Assembly: GCF_947495675.1 (NCBI RefSeq)
Contig: NZ_CANLZX010000016.1
Span: 1-64,000 of the forward strand
Reading direction: 5' to 3'
DNA from: an uncultured Algibacter sp.
GTDB taxonomy: Bacteria; Bacteroidota; Bacteroidia; Flavobacteriales; Flavobacteriaceae
DNA: 64,000 nt
The notes beneath the pieces were generated by a model. The model worked only from the letters and a program-made list of their open reading frames with translations. It had not been told where the DNA came from and did no database searches. A program made the position numbers and the translations under genes. Shown here piece after piece: positions 1-9,593 of the stretch; position 1 is the stretch's first letter, and each line of letters begins with the position of its first letter.

Positions 1-2499
1 GAAGGTTCTGCACCATCAAGTTATAATTTATTTGATTTATTAGAAGGCGAAGATCAAACAGGAACTTGGTTTGAAGGGATGGATAATACAGGAACATCAA
101 TAACCAATCCAACAGATTTATCAGGATTAACCCCTGGGACATATAATTTCACTTATGATGTAGATGCCATTGATAGCTGTGATGATGAATTAGTAACAGT
201 TCAAATAACAATTAATGCATTACCAGTTACAGGAACACCAATGCCAGAAACTTTTTGTGAAAATGATTTAACGGCAAGTTCTCCATTAGACTTATATGGT
301 CAACTAACAGGTGAAGATACAGGAGGAACATGGACAGATGATAATGCATCTGGAGCTTTAACAGTTAGTGAAGTTGATTTAACACAATTAACAATTGGTA
401 CTTATAATTTTACATATACAATAACAGACGCAAACAGTTGTACAAACAGTTCAACAGTTACAATTATTGTTGTAGATGCACCCGAATCGGGAACAGCAAA
501 TACTCCAGAAGAGTTTTGTATTGCAGAAATAACTACAAATCAAACATATAATTTATTTGATTTGCTAACAGATGAAGACCAAACAGGTACATGGAGTGAT
601 GATAATGCTTCAGGAGCTTTAAGTGATAATTTAGTAACGCTTGATGGGCTCTTGGCAGGAACATATAATTTTACATTTGATGTAGAAGCAATTGGAGCTT
701 GTGATGATGTTAATGTAACAGTAAGTATTATTATTAATGATACACCAGCACCAACAGCTTTGGCAGTACAAGAATTTTGTGATACTGCAACAATTTCAGA
801 TTTGGTTGCAACAGGAACAACCGTTCAATGGTATGATGCTGCAATGGGAGGTAATCTTCTTGCAGATACAATCGACTTGGTTGATGCTCAAATTTATTAT
901 GCTTCTCAAACAGATGCCATAACAGGTTGTGAGTCTTCAATTAGAACAGCAGTAACAGCAACTATTTATCAATCACCTAATGCAGGTGCACCAAATACAA
1001 CAGCAATTGTATCATGTAATGATAATAATAATATTGATTTATTTTCAGGGCTTGATGGAAGCCAAGATACAGGAGGTACTTGGCAAAATGATGATGGTGC
1101 TGGCAGTTTAACAGGTAATATATTTGATGCTACAGGAGTAACAGCAGGAACTTACAATTTTACATATTTAGTAACAGCTTCTGCACCTTGTTTAGATGAT
1201 AGTGAAACGATAACAATTACTATTGAAGCACCATTAAATGCAGGTTCAAATATTAATCCTACTCAAGATATGTGTAGCAATGAAGGTAATGTAGATTTAT
1301 TCTCGCTACTAGGTGGTGCAGATACAGGAGGTACATGGTCACCGGCATTAACTAGTACCACAGGAGTTTTTGATCCTTTGGTAGATAACGACGGTACTTA
1401 TACTTATACCTTAACAAATAGTTGTGGAACTTATACAAATGAAGTTGAAGTAACTGTTACTCTTGCTCCAAATGCAGGTACAGATAATACACTTACTATT
1501 TGTGCAGGTGATGATCCAATTGATTTATTTACGTTATTAGGAACAGGGGCTCAAAGCGGAGGAACTTGGTCACCAGCTTTAACAAGCGGAACCAATATGT
1601 TTGATCCTGCAGTAGATGATTCTGGAAATTATATTTATACAGTAACGGCAATGGCGCCATGCTCGCCAGATTCAACAGCAGAGATTTCAGTAACTGTTAA
1701 TGATACACCAGCAGTAATTGTTCTAGATCCAGATCCAGAATTCTGTTTAGTAAATAACCCAACAGTTGCAGATTTATCAACTAGTGTTCGACCAACAGGT
1801 ACTCTTAATTGGTATGAAGATGCTGCTTTAACTATTCCAGTATTGCTTACTGATGATTTAGTAGACGGTGAAGATTATTATGCAACTCAAAGTAGTGGTG
1901 GATGTGAGTCATCAATAGCAGTACAAATTAACGTAACTGTTTATAATGTACCAACACCAACTTTAGCAGATATAACTATAGAATATTGTATAAATGATAA
2001 TCCAACAATAAGTACATTATCAGCCAATATTATTGAATACGATAGTGGGTTAGATAATTTAAGATGGTATGATACGTTAACTGGCGGTTCTGCTATTTCA
2101 AATACGACTCTATTAACCAATACAACTTATTATGTAGCATTGGTAGACCAAGTTACAAGTTGTGAAAGTAGTGTGAGATTAGAAGTTATACCAGATTTAA
2201 CAGCTTGTGGTAAATTAATTATTCCTGATGGCTTTTCTCCAAATGGAGACGGAACTAACGATACGTTTGATATTGATAACCTAGCCATTTTATATCCAAA
2301 TTACGAAATGGAGATTTATAATAGAAATGGAAATATTGTATACAAAGGCAACGCTAATACACCAAGATTTGATGGAACCTCTAATCAAGGCCGTATCGTA
2401 TCAAAAGGTGATTTACCTGTTGGAGTATATTTCTATATTTTCAATTTTAACGATGGAGAAAATAAACCAGAACAAGGACGCTTATACTTAAGCAGATAA
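1..2499 (+). CDS. Large repeat adhesin, C-terminal part, T9SS gliding-type C-terminal domain (5' end outside window)
   Basis: The reading frame is open from base 1, so the start lies to the left of the window and about 832 residues are visible. Most of it is a chain of Ig-like modules rich in T, G, N and D. The motif GTYNFTY (or GTYNFTF) begins at bases 136, 397, 658 and 1147, so the first three are exactly 87 residues apart. A second module type carries GGTWSPAL at 1327 and 1558. The last 95 or so residues (IPDGFSPNGDGTNDTF, then EIYNRNG, and finally LYLSR) match the gliding-motility-associated C-terminal domain (CHU_C type) that targets proteins to the type IX secretion system. The protein is probably a cell-surface adhesin of the SprB kind. 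The downstream PorP/SprF-like and OmpA genes are the usual companions of such adhesins. Its ligand cannot be read from the sequence. Confidence 0.85.
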   Translation, partial: EGSAPSSYNLFDLLEGEDQTGTWFEGMDNTGTSITNPTDLSGLTPGTYNFTYDVDAIDSCDDELVTVQITINALPVTGTPMPETFCENDLTASSPLDLYGQLTGEDTGGTWTDDNASGALTVSEVDLTQLTIGTYNFTYTITDANSCTNSSTVTIIVVDAPESGTANTPEEFCIAEITTNQTYNLFDLLTDEDQTGTWSDDNASGALSDNLVTLDGLLAGTYNFTFDVEAIGACDDVNVTVSIIINDTPAPTALAVQEFCDTATISDLVATGTTVQWYDAAMGGNLLADTIDLVDAQIYYASQTDAITGCESSIRTAVTATIYQSPNAGAPNTTAIVSCNDNNNIDLFSGLDGSQDTGGTWQNDDGAGSLTGNIFDATGVTAGTYNFTYLVTASAPCLDDSETITITIEAPLNAGSNINPTQDMCSNEGNVDLFSLLGGADTGGTWSPALTSTTGVFDPLVDNDGTYTYTLTNSCGTYTNEVEVTVTLAPNAGTDNTLTICAGDDPIDLFTLLGTGAQSGGTWSPALTSGTNMFDPAVDDSGNYIYTVTAMAPCSPDSTAEISVTVNDTPAVIVLDPDPEFCLVNNPTVADLSTSVRPTGTLNWYEDAALTIPVLLTDDLVDGEDYYATQSSGGCESSIAVQINVTVYNVPTPTLADITIEYCINDNPTISTLSANIIEYDSGLDNLRWYDTLTGGSAISNTTLLTNTTYYVALVDQVTSCESSVRLEVIPDLTACGKLIIPDGFSPNGDGTNDTFDIDNLAILYPNYEMEIYNRNGNIVYKGNANTPRFDGTSNQGRIVSKGDLPVGVYFYIFNFNDGENKPEQGRLYLSR

Positions 2500-2526
2500 T
2501 TTATATATAAAGCAAAATTTAAGAAC

Positions 2527-3483
2527 ATGAAACATTTAAATATATATCATAAAATAGCTGCTTTGTTAGGTATAATTATACTGTCTTTTCAAGGTAACGC
2601 TCAACAAGATCCTCAATTCACTCAGTACATGTACAACATGAGTGTTATTAACCCAGCTTATGCAACTGCAGAAGAAGGTATATTAAATTTAGGAGGCTTG
2701 TATAGAACACAATGGGTAGGTATTGAAGGTGCTCCAAAAACAGGAAGCTTTTTTGCCCATACACCAATTAACGACAAAATTGAGATGGGAATCTCTTTTA
2801 CTAACGATAATATAGGTGATGTTGTAAACGAAAATAACATATTTGCAGATTTCGCCTATGTGTTACCAGTAGGTTTAGAAAGTAAAATATCTTTTGGGGT
2901 AAAAGCCGGAGTAACACTTTTTGATACTAATTTTAACGGATTTCAATTACAATCAGGAGGGAGTAGTACAGATCAAGCATTTGATGAAAACATTAGTAGA
3001 GCATTTCCTAACTTAGGAATTGGTGCTTTTTTCTTCACAGAAAATTATTACTTAGGTTTATCAGCACCAAATATGCTATCAACAAAACATCTTGAAAATG
3101 AAAACGGAATTAAAGCAACTGGTGTTCAAAATGTACATTATTTTTTAACTGGTGGTTATGTTTTCGATATTGATAAGAATGTGAAATTAAAGCCTGCCTT
3201 TATGGCTAGAGGTGTAAAAGGAGCACCCTTAGCTATAGATTTCACAGCTAATGTGTTAATTAACGAGAAATTAGAAGCCGGTTTAGGCTACCGATTAGAT
3301 GATGCTATAAGTGCTTTAGTCAATTTTAGGATAACACCAGAATTAAGAATAGGGTATGCTTACGATTACACAACTACTAACTTAGGAGATTTCAACTCAG
3401 GATCACATGAAATATTCATTTTGTTTGATGTTGATTTATTCGGATTTAAAAATGGGTACGATCGTTCACCAAGATTCTTCTAA
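2527..3483 (+). CDS. PorP/SprF family type IX secretion outer-membrane protein
   Basis: The 318-residue protein has a signal peptide (hydrophobic core about residues 9-22, cleavage near GNAQQ), followed by DPQFTQYMYN and INPAYA, the N-terminal signature of the PorP/SprF family. The rest has the alternating pattern of an outer-membrane beta-barrel and ends in an aromatic residue. In Flavobacterium, SprF is needed for export of the adhesin SprB and is encoded directly after it. The gene here starts 27 bases after the repeat adhesin and is 19 bases ahead of an OmpA gene, so the three look like one operon and this protein is probably the dedicated partner of that adhesin. The family call is firm and the partner is inferred from position. 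Confidence 0.9.
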   Translation: MKHLNIYHKIAALLGIIILSFQGNAQQDPQFTQYMYNMSVINPAYATAEEGILNLGGLYRTQWVGIEGAPKTGSFFAHTPINDKIEMGISFTNDNIGDVVNENNIFADFAYVLPVGLESKISFGVKAGVTLFDTNFNGFQLQSGGSSTDQAFDENISRAFPNLGIGAFFFTENYYLGLSAPNMLSTKHLENENGIKATGVQNVHYFLTGGYVFDIDKNVKLKPAFMARGVKGAPLAIDFTANVLINEKLEAGLGYRLDDAISALVNFRITPELRIGYAYDYTTTNLGDFNSGSHEIFILFDVDLFGFKNGYDRSPRFF

Positions 3484-3502
3484 CATTTAATACTAGGAAA
3501 AC

Positions 3503-5389
3503 ATGAAAAAATATATATACATACTTGCAGGCCTTTTATTAGTTAGTGGAATGGCTCATGCACAAAAGAAAAATTTAAAACGGGTAAATAAGCTTTTTGA
3601 AATGAGAGCTTATAAAGATGCTGCTGAAATTTATGAAACTAAGGAGCGTAACCAAGAAGTACTCCAAAATTTAGCAGATAGTTATTATTACAATTCTAGT
3701 CTTCAAAAAGCTATTAAGACATACAGAGAGCTTTTTGTAGAATATGGAGATTCAATTGATATTGATTATCATTTCAGATTTGCGCAATCATTAAAAGGTG
3801 TAAAAGAGTACAAAGAAGCCGATAAGCATTTAAGAATGTATTATAACAAGCCTATTAATACTCTTGCTTTTATTGAACAAACAGATAAAACAACACCACA
3901 TACATTTAAGCTAAAACAAATAGAAAATAAAAATTCTAGTAGTGATTTTGGTTTATCTTTTTATGGTGAAGATAAAGTTGCGTTTGCATCTGCAAGAAAT
4001 TCTGAAAACCCAGCTTATTCATGGAATAATTTACCGTATCTAGACTTATATAATGCAACAATAACAAGTCAAAATGTTTTAGAAGATATTCAACCATTTT
4101 CTGAGGCAATCAATACAAGTTCACATGAAAGTAGTGCGATAATTACCAAAGATGGTAAAACCATGTATTTTAATAGAACTAACGAAACTCGTAAAAAAAC
4201 TGATGAAATTCGTATTGCACATATTAAAATATATAAAGCAGAATTAGTAAATGGCGTGTGGACAAATGTAAAAGCATTACCTTTTACATCAAATGCCTAT
4301 AGTACCGAGCATCCTGCTTTAAGTAAAGATGAAAAAACACTTTATTTTGCTAGTGATATGCCAGGAACTTACGGGAGTTTCGATATTTATAAAGTAGCAA
4401 TTAATGACGATGGTACTTACGGAGAGCCAGAAAACTTAGGAGATACAATAAATACAAAACACAGAGAACAATTTCCATTTATAAGTGAGTTTAATGTATT
4501 GTATTTTTCATCAATAGGTCATCAAGGTTATGGTGGGTTAGATGTATTTAGAAGTAACATGGTAAACGAAACATTCGATAAGCCTGTTAACTTAGGAAGT
4601 ACTATAAACAGTAATGTAGACGATTTTGCTTATGTAATTAGAGAAAAGAATAATAAAGGCTACGTATCTTCTAACCGAACAGGATACGACAGATTGTTTG
4701 GCTTCTCTAGAGAACAAAACCCACTTACTATGTATCAAGTTGAGGGTATTGTACAAGACTTAAATAGCAAAGAATTATTAGCAGGATCTTTAGTAACATT
4801 GTTTGATGAATCTGATACGGTAATACAAGATACCATTGTTGGAGACAATGCGTATTATATTTTCAAAATAGAACCTAATAAAAAATATAAAGTTCGTGGA
4901 ACCAGAAAAGCTTACATTCCACAAGATGTAGAGTTCTCAACAGATAGTAAAGGAAAAGTACAACATGATATATATTTGTCTTTAGAATCTTTTGCTGATG
5001 CTGAAGAGCGTGTTAAGGAAAATGACAAAGGAGATGTTCAAGTTAAATTAGATAAAATTTATTTTGATTTTGATGAAGCTATTATTCGTGAAGATGCAGC
5101 TACAACCTTAAACGTTTTGGTAGATTTAATGAAGAAATATCCATCTATGGAAGTTGAAGTTTCTGCACATACAGATGCTCGCGGACCAGATGAATATAAT
5201 TTAAATTTATCTAAAAAACGAGCCGCTTCAACGCTAGAGTATATAGTGAGTCAAGGTATTCAAAGAAACCGATTAAAAAGTATTGGATATGGGGAAATGC
5301 AACCATTAAACCAATGTGTTAAAGAGGGTATTTGTGAAGATAGAGAATACGATATAAACAGACGTTGTGAATTTACTATTCTAAAATAA
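3503..5389 (+). CDS. OmpA family protein with TPR, PD40 and carboxypeptidase-like domains
   Basis: The 628-residue protein has a signal peptide (residues 1-20, ending AHAQ). Residues about 25-120 look like TPR helices, and a central stretch carries PD40/WD40-like beta-propeller repeats (for example TLYFASDMPG and FPFISEFNVLYFSS). Around residues 415-495 there is a CarboxypepD_reg-like beta-sandwich. Residues about 514-628 form an OmpA domain with the peptidoglycan-binding signature HTDARG..YN..LS..RA. This architecture is common in Bacteroidota beside PorP/SprF genes, where the protein is thought to tie the outer-membrane secretion and gliding machinery to the cell wall. It is the last gene of the adhesin operon, and a strong terminator follows. 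Confidence 0.88.
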   Translation: MKKYIYILAGLLLVSGMAHAQKKNLKRVNKLFEMRAYKDAAEIYETKERNQEVLQNLADSYYYNSSLQKAIKTYRELFVEYGDSIDIDYHFRFAQSLKGVKEYKEADKHLRMYYNKPINTLAFIEQTDKTTPHTFKLKQIENKNSSSDFGLSFYGEDKVAFASARNSENPAYSWNNLPYLDLYNATITSQNVLEDIQPFSEAINTSSHESSAIITKDGKTMYFNRTNETRKKTDEIRIAHIKIYKAELVNGVWTNVKALPFTSNAYSTEHPALSKDEKTLYFASDMPGTYGSFDIYKVAINDDGTYGEPENLGDTINTKHREQFPFISEFNVLYFSSIGHQGYGGLDVFRSNMVNETFDKPVNLGSTINSNVDDFAYVIREKNNKGYVSSNRTGYDRLFGFSREQNPLTMYQVEGIVQDLNSKELLAGSLVTLFDESDTVIQDTIVGDNAYYIFKIEPNKKYKVRGTRKAYIPQDVEFSTDSKGKVQHDIYLSLESFADAEERVKENDKGDVQVKLDKIYFDFDEAIIREDAATTLNVLVDLMKKYPSMEVEVSAHTDARGPDEYNLNLSKKRAASTLEYIVSQGIQRNRLKSIGYGEMQPLNQCVKEGICEDREYDINRRCEFTILK

Positions 5390-5418
5390 CTTGCGTAAAG
5401 CAGTCAATTGAATATTTG

Positions 5419-5450
5419 AAAAGCCTTTCTTAATTGGAAAGGCTTTTTGT
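5419..5450 (+). terminator. Rho-independent terminator after the adhesin/SprF/OmpA operon
   Basis: A perfect 11-bp stem (AAAAGCCTTTC at 5419-5429 pairing with 5437-5447) with a 7-base loop is followed by a T-rich run. It lies 30 bases after the OmpA stop codon. Confidence 0.85.
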
Positions 5451-5514
5451 TTATATTTGGCATACATAAAGAAGTTTGCGTATTTTTAATATTGATAAAT
5501 AAAACCTTAAGAAG

Positions 5515-5724
5515 ATGATTAAGTTTTGGATTTTAACAATATGTATATTTTTAATTATAACTTATTTTCTGAATAAAGTAATTTATAAGTATTTTAAAAG
5601 TGATAAAAAAAAATATCATGGACGATGGAATATATATTATTGGGAAGGTTTAGTTGCCATAAGTTCAGGGTTAACATTTGTCGTATTATTTATTTTGAAA
5701 TCATATCATTTTTTATCAATATAA
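5515..5724 (+). CDS. Small two-helix membrane protein, unknown
   Basis: The 69-residue protein has two predicted membrane helices (about residues 4-22 and 47-66) separated by a short, basic, tyrosine-rich loop (KYFKSDKKKYHGRW). No family is recognised. A TAnnTTTG element (TATATTTG at 5452-5459) sits about 55 bases ahead of the start, just beyond the preceding terminator, and a purine-rich AAGAAG precedes the ATG. These points, plus a composition like that of its neighbours, suggest a real gene, but short membrane-like ORFs also arise by chance in AT-rich DNA. Confidence 0.5.
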   Translation: MIKFWILTICIFLIITYFLNKVIYKYFKSDKKKYHGRWNIYYWEGLVAISSGLTFVVLFILKSYHFLSI

Positions 5725-5821
5725 ATCTATAATGAATGATAGTTGCTGCTCAAACAGGAACCCACTTTTGTAATTACTTATTAAATAAATAAAGAGATTG
5801 CTGCCTTTGCAGAAAGTTAAT

Positions 5822-6844
5822 ATGAACGAAAACCTAGATCCAACAGACGATAATTTTTCTCCAGAAGAATTAGATGTAGAAAAGAAATTAAGACCCTTAT
5901 CATTTGATGATTTTACAGGACAGGATCAAGTATTGGAAAATCTGCAAATCTTTGTTCAAGCGGCCAATTTAAGAACCGAAGCCTTAGACCATACATTATT
6001 TCATGGCCCTCCAGGATTGGGAAAAACAACTTTGGCGCATATTTTAGCCAACGAATTAGAAGTTGGTATTAAAGTAACTTCAGGACCTGTATTAGATAAA
6101 CCTGGAGATTTAGCAGGCTTACTTACTAATCTTGATGAACGCGATGTATTATTTATAGATGAAATTCATCGATTAAGTCCTATAGTTGAAGAATACTTAT
6201 ACTCTGCAATGGAAGATTATAAGATAGACATCATGATTGAAACAGGACCTAATGCAAGAACTGTTCAAATCAACTTAAATCCTTTTACTTTAATTGGTGC
6301 TACAACACGTTCAGGATTATTAACATCGCCAATGCGTGCACGTTTTGGCATACAAAGTAGACTTCAATATTATAAAACAGATTTACTAACAACAATAGTT
6401 CAACGTAGTGCCACTATTTTAGATGTACCCATATCAATGGAAGCAGCTATTGAAATTGCAGGACGTAGTCGTGGTACACCGCGTATTGCAAATGCGTTAT
6501 TAAGACGTGTTAGAGATTTTGCTCAAATAAAAGGGAATGGAAGTATCGATATTAAAATTGCAAAATACGCTTTAGAGGCTTTAAATGTTGACGCTCATGG
6601 GTTAGATGAAATGGATAATAAAATTTTAATAACCATTATAGAAAAATTTAAAGGTGGTCCTGTTGGCATTTCAACCATAGCAACAGCAGTAAGTGAAAGT
6701 CCAGAAACCATTGAGGAGGTTTACGAGCCTTTTTTAATTCAACAAGGTTTTATTATGCGAACACCCCGTGGACGTGAAGTTACAGAGCAAGCATACAAAC
6801 ACTTAGGAAAAACCAAAGGACCTGTTCAAGGTGGTTTGTTTTGA
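5822..6844 (+). CDS. ruvB: Holliday junction branch migration ATPase RuvB
   Basis: RuvB is the hexameric AAA+ motor that, with RuvA, drives branch migration of Holliday junctions during recombinational repair. From the ATG at 5822 the protein has 340 residues. Walker A is GPPGLGKTT at residues 62-70, Walker B is FIDEIHRL near 111-118, the sensor is GATTRSG, and the C-terminal winged helix contains RTPRGRE. The frame can be extended upstream to a TTG at 5798, but the ATG gives the MNENLDP start usual for flavobacterial RuvB, so it is preferred. Its partner ruvA is about 15 kb downstream at 21469. Confidence 0.96.
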   Translation: MNENLDPTDDNFSPEELDVEKKLRPLSFDDFTGQDQVLENLQIFVQAANLRTEALDHTLFHGPPGLGKTTLAHILANELEVGIKVTSGPVLDKPGDLAGLLTNLDERDVLFIDEIHRLSPIVEEYLYSAMEDYKIDIMIETGPNARTVQINLNPFTLIGATTRSGLLTSPMRARFGIQSRLQYYKTDLLTTIVQRSATILDVPISMEAAIEIAGRSRGTPRIANALLRRVRDFAQIKGNGSIDIKIAKYALEALNVDAHGLDEMDNKILITIIEKFKGGPVGISTIATAVSESPETIEEVYEPFLIQQGFIMRTPRGREVTEQAYKHLGKTKGPVQGGLF

Positions 6845-6932
6845 GCAAAATCGTTTCCATCATTTTTTTTTGTACCTTTAAAATTCTCTTAGCAATAGAT
6901 TAATAGCCTAACTATTCTAAAACTTTAGTGTT

Positions 6933-8024
6933 ATGCCTATTTACATGGATTTTCATGTTTTCCCTGGAGTGACCGTAGAGGATGTGAAAAAAGCGCACAT
7001 TGCCGACCTCAAAACGCAAGACAAGTTTAAAGTAAAGTACCATCAATTTTGGGTTAACGAAGAAGCCGGAACCGTGTTTTGTTTAATGGAAGGGCCCAGT
7101 CCGGAAGCATGTGCTGACGTTCATAATGAAGCTCATGGCAACGTCGCTTGTAATATGATTGAAGTTGAAATAGGAATGGTTGATTTGTTCTTGGGAAAAA
7201 ATCAAAAGGTACAACACGGTGTGGTTTATAATAAAGAAGGTAAAGTTGATTCTGGATTCCGTTATATTTTCGTTTTGGATATTATTGCTAAAACAGCATT
7301 GCTGGACCATAGTAATCTTACACAATTTATTTTTCCTGAAAAACCACGATATGAGGCTAGAAAATTAATTGCTGACCACTCCGGGAAAGAAATAAAGAAC
7401 CTTAAAGATGATAGTATTCTTGCTGTTTTCAAAACACCAAACGATGCATTGGAGTGTGCGTTAAGAGTCCAAGAAGTTTTTAATAGTAAAACGAAATCTA
7501 AGGAGTGGGATATTGACTATAAAATGGGGCTCTGTAAAGGGCAACCTGTTACCATGTCTGATACTTTGTTTTCAGACACCATAGATTTTGCTAAATGGCT
7601 AAGTTTAATGGCATCAAATAAGGAAATTGTAGTATCACAGGATGTAAATAATTTAAGTGACTTGCAACAAATTAGTAAGAAGAACACTTTTGTGAAAGTC
7701 ATAAATATAAAACAACAGAAATTTATTGAAAACTTCTGCAGATATACTGAAACGAATATGTCTGATGAAAAGTTTTCGGTAAAATCATTGAGTGAAGAAA
7801 TTGGTGTTAGCAGACCTCAACTTTATAGAAGAATAAAGTCGATTTCAGGACGGTCTCCCCAAAATTTTATTCACGATTTAAAAATGCGCAAAGCATTGTT
7901 TCTGCTTAAAGGCGAAAATTTAAATATCTCTGAGGTTGCCTATGAGGTAGGTTATGGCAATCCTGCCTATTTTTCAAAGTGTTTCTCTGAAAAATATGGT
8001 TTTGCACCTTCAAAAATAGTTTAA
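6933..8024 (+). CDS. Three-domain regulator: DUF4242 (SCO4226-like), degenerate nucleotide-cyclase-like domain, AraC helix-turn-helix
   Basis: The protein has 363 residues. Residues 1-90 resemble the DUF4242/SCO4226 nickel-binding fold, with FCLMEGPSPEA and a conserved HNEAHG at 64-69. Residues about 108-245 have the layout of a class III nucleotidyl cyclase domain: FVLD (D116), DDSILAVF (D160), DALECALRVQ, and DTIDFAKWL. The usual catalytic Asn and Arg of the NxxxR motif are D218 and W222 here, so catalysis is unlikely. Residues about 275-363 are a complete AraC-type double helix-turn-helix. It is probably a transcription factor that senses a metal or small ligand. The neighbouring FAD oxidoreductase, on the same strand 164 bases downstream, is the simplest target, but that is inferred from position only. 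Confidence 0.78.
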   Translation: MPIYMDFHVFPGVTVEDVKKAHIADLKTQDKFKVKYHQFWVNEEAGTVFCLMEGPSPEACADVHNEAHGNVACNMIEVEIGMVDLFLGKNQKVQHGVVYNKEGKVDSGFRYIFVLDIIAKTALLDHSNLTQFIFPEKPRYEARKLIADHSGKEIKNLKDDSILAVFKTPNDALECALRVQEVFNSKTKSKEWDIDYKMGLCKGQPVTMSDTLFSDTIDFAKWLSLMASNKEIVVSQDVNNLSDLQQISKKNTFVKVINIKQQKFIENFCRYTETNMSDEKFSVKSLSEEIGVSRPQLYRRIKSISGRSPQNFIHDLKMRKALFLLKGENLNISEVAYEVGYGNPAYFSKCFSEKYGFAPSKIV

Positions 8025-8188
8025 CTATTTTATAAGTGAAGTAATTCTTCTTTGGAAATGAATCAAAACTATTAGCTTTTGAACGATTTATATCCAATCA
8101 GGTTTGTGTTCAATCAGTAATTTAGTAATGTGAGATTTTAGACCATTTTACACAAAAACTAATTTATTAATTAAACACAACCAAAGTC

Positions 8189-9559
8189 ATGGAGCAAGCT
8201 ATCAAACAACTAAAAAATGTAATTAAAGGCACAATTATCTTGCCCAATGATTCTAATTACGACGAAGTCAGATCAATCTATAATAGTATGATTGATAAAC
8301 GACCTGCCATTATGGTAAAGTGTCAAAATTCAGATGATATTAAAAATGCAATAAAGTATGCTAAAAAAAATAATCTCGAGGTATCGATAAGAAGCGGTGG
8401 CCATAACGGTGCTGGTTTGGCATTGGTCGAAAACGGTTTAGTCATTGATCTTTCAGGAATGAAGAATATATCTATCGATGCAGTAGCCAAAACGGCCATA
8501 ATTCAATCTGGAAATACATTAAATGATGTTGATGCGGCAACACATGAATATGGGCTAGCGCTACCGAGTGGTATTATTGGTACAACAGGAATTGGAGGTA
8601 TTACACTTGGAGGCGGTATAGGTTACTTGAGTAGAAAGGGTGGATTGACAATTGATAATTTATTAGAATGTAAAGTAGTTCTGGCCTCAGGAGAACTTGT
8701 AACTGCAAATAAGGATGAGAATACTGACCTATTTTGGGCACTGCGAGGAGGTGGCGGAAATTTTGGTGTAGTAATATCATTTAAATTTAAGCTGATAGAA
8801 ATCAAAAATGTATATGCTGGCCCCATGTTTTGGCCTATTGAAAAAGCCAAAGAGGCTATGATGTTCTATGATAATTTGACAAAAAACGCTTCAAATGACT
8901 TATACGGTTTTTTTGCCTTTTTAATTGTACCTCCTGCTGAACCTTTTCCGGAACATTTATGGAATAAAAATGTTTGTGGTGTAGTTTGGAACTATACTGG
9001 ACCTATTGAGAAAGCTGATGAAGTTTTCAAGCCCATTCGAGAGTTTGGGCCACCAATTCTTGATTTTGTAGGTGAAATTCCAATGCCCGCATTAAATGGT
9101 ATGTTTGATGCTTTATATCCACCAGGAATGCAATGGTATTGGAGAGCACATTATATTAAGGAGTTAACGCCTGAATGTATTAAAACAAATATTGATCATG
9201 GTTCAAAAATTCCAACCATGCACTCCACTACACATTTTTACCCCGTTGATGGCGCTTGCCATGATGTTTCAAACAATGAAACAGCATGGTCTAATCGAGA
9301 GGCACGATGGGCACAAGTTATTGTTGGTGTAGATCCAGATCCAAAAAATGCTGATAAAGTAACAAATTGGTGTAAAAATTATTTTGATGATATAACACCT
9401 CATGCGATGGGAGGTGCTTATGTAAACTTTATGATGAATGAAGGTCAAGAGCGCATCAAGGCCGCTTATAAAGGAAATTACGAAAGGTTGGTTAAAGTGA
9501 AAACTAAGTACGACCCTACTAATTTCTTTCATGTCAATCAGAATATTAAACCAAATTAA
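8189..9559 (+). CDS. Berberine-bridge-type FAD-binding oxidoreductase
   Basis: The 456-residue flavoprotein has an FAD_binding_4 (PCMH) domain at about residues 35-205 and a BBE-type C-terminus (YDPTNFFHVNQNI). H72 in RSGGHNGAG is the expected site of the 8-alpha covalent FAD link. The second link used by bicovalent members, a Cys in the G-W-C-P-T-V-G segment, is I130 here (GIIGTTG), so flavin attachment should be through histidine alone. No signal peptide is visible, so it is probably cytoplasmic. Members of this family oxidise sugars, alkaloids or antibiotics, and the substrate cannot be told from sequence. It follows the DUF4242/AraC gene and may be regulated by it. Confidence 0.88.
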   Translation: MEQAIKQLKNVIKGTIILPNDSNYDEVRSIYNSMIDKRPAIMVKCQNSDDIKNAIKYAKKNNLEVSIRSGGHNGAGLALVENGLVIDLSGMKNISIDAVAKTAIIQSGNTLNDVDAATHEYGLALPSGIIGTTGIGGITLGGGIGYLSRKGGLTIDNLLECKVVLASGELVTANKDENTDLFWALRGGGGNFGVVISFKFKLIEIKNVYAGPMFWPIEKAKEAMMFYDNLTKNASNDLYGFFAFLIVPPAEPFPEHLWNKNVCGVVWNYTGPIEKADEVFKPIREFGPPILDFVGEIPMPALNGMFDALYPPGMQWYWRAHYIKELTPECIKTNIDHGSKIPTMHSTTHFYPVDGACHDVSNNETAWSNREARWAQVIVGVDPDPKNADKVTNWCKNYFDDITPHAMGGAYVNFMMNEGQERIKAAYKGNYERLVKVKTKYDPTNFFHVNQNIKPN

Positions 9560-9593
9560 CTTGCGCTAAATTTCTTTGTTTTATTTTAGTGCT

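Noticed and set aside
5798..5821. Upstream TTG start extending ruvB by eight residues
   Set aside because: The ATG at 5822 gives the usual flavobacterial RuvB N-terminus, and the extra residues are not like the family.
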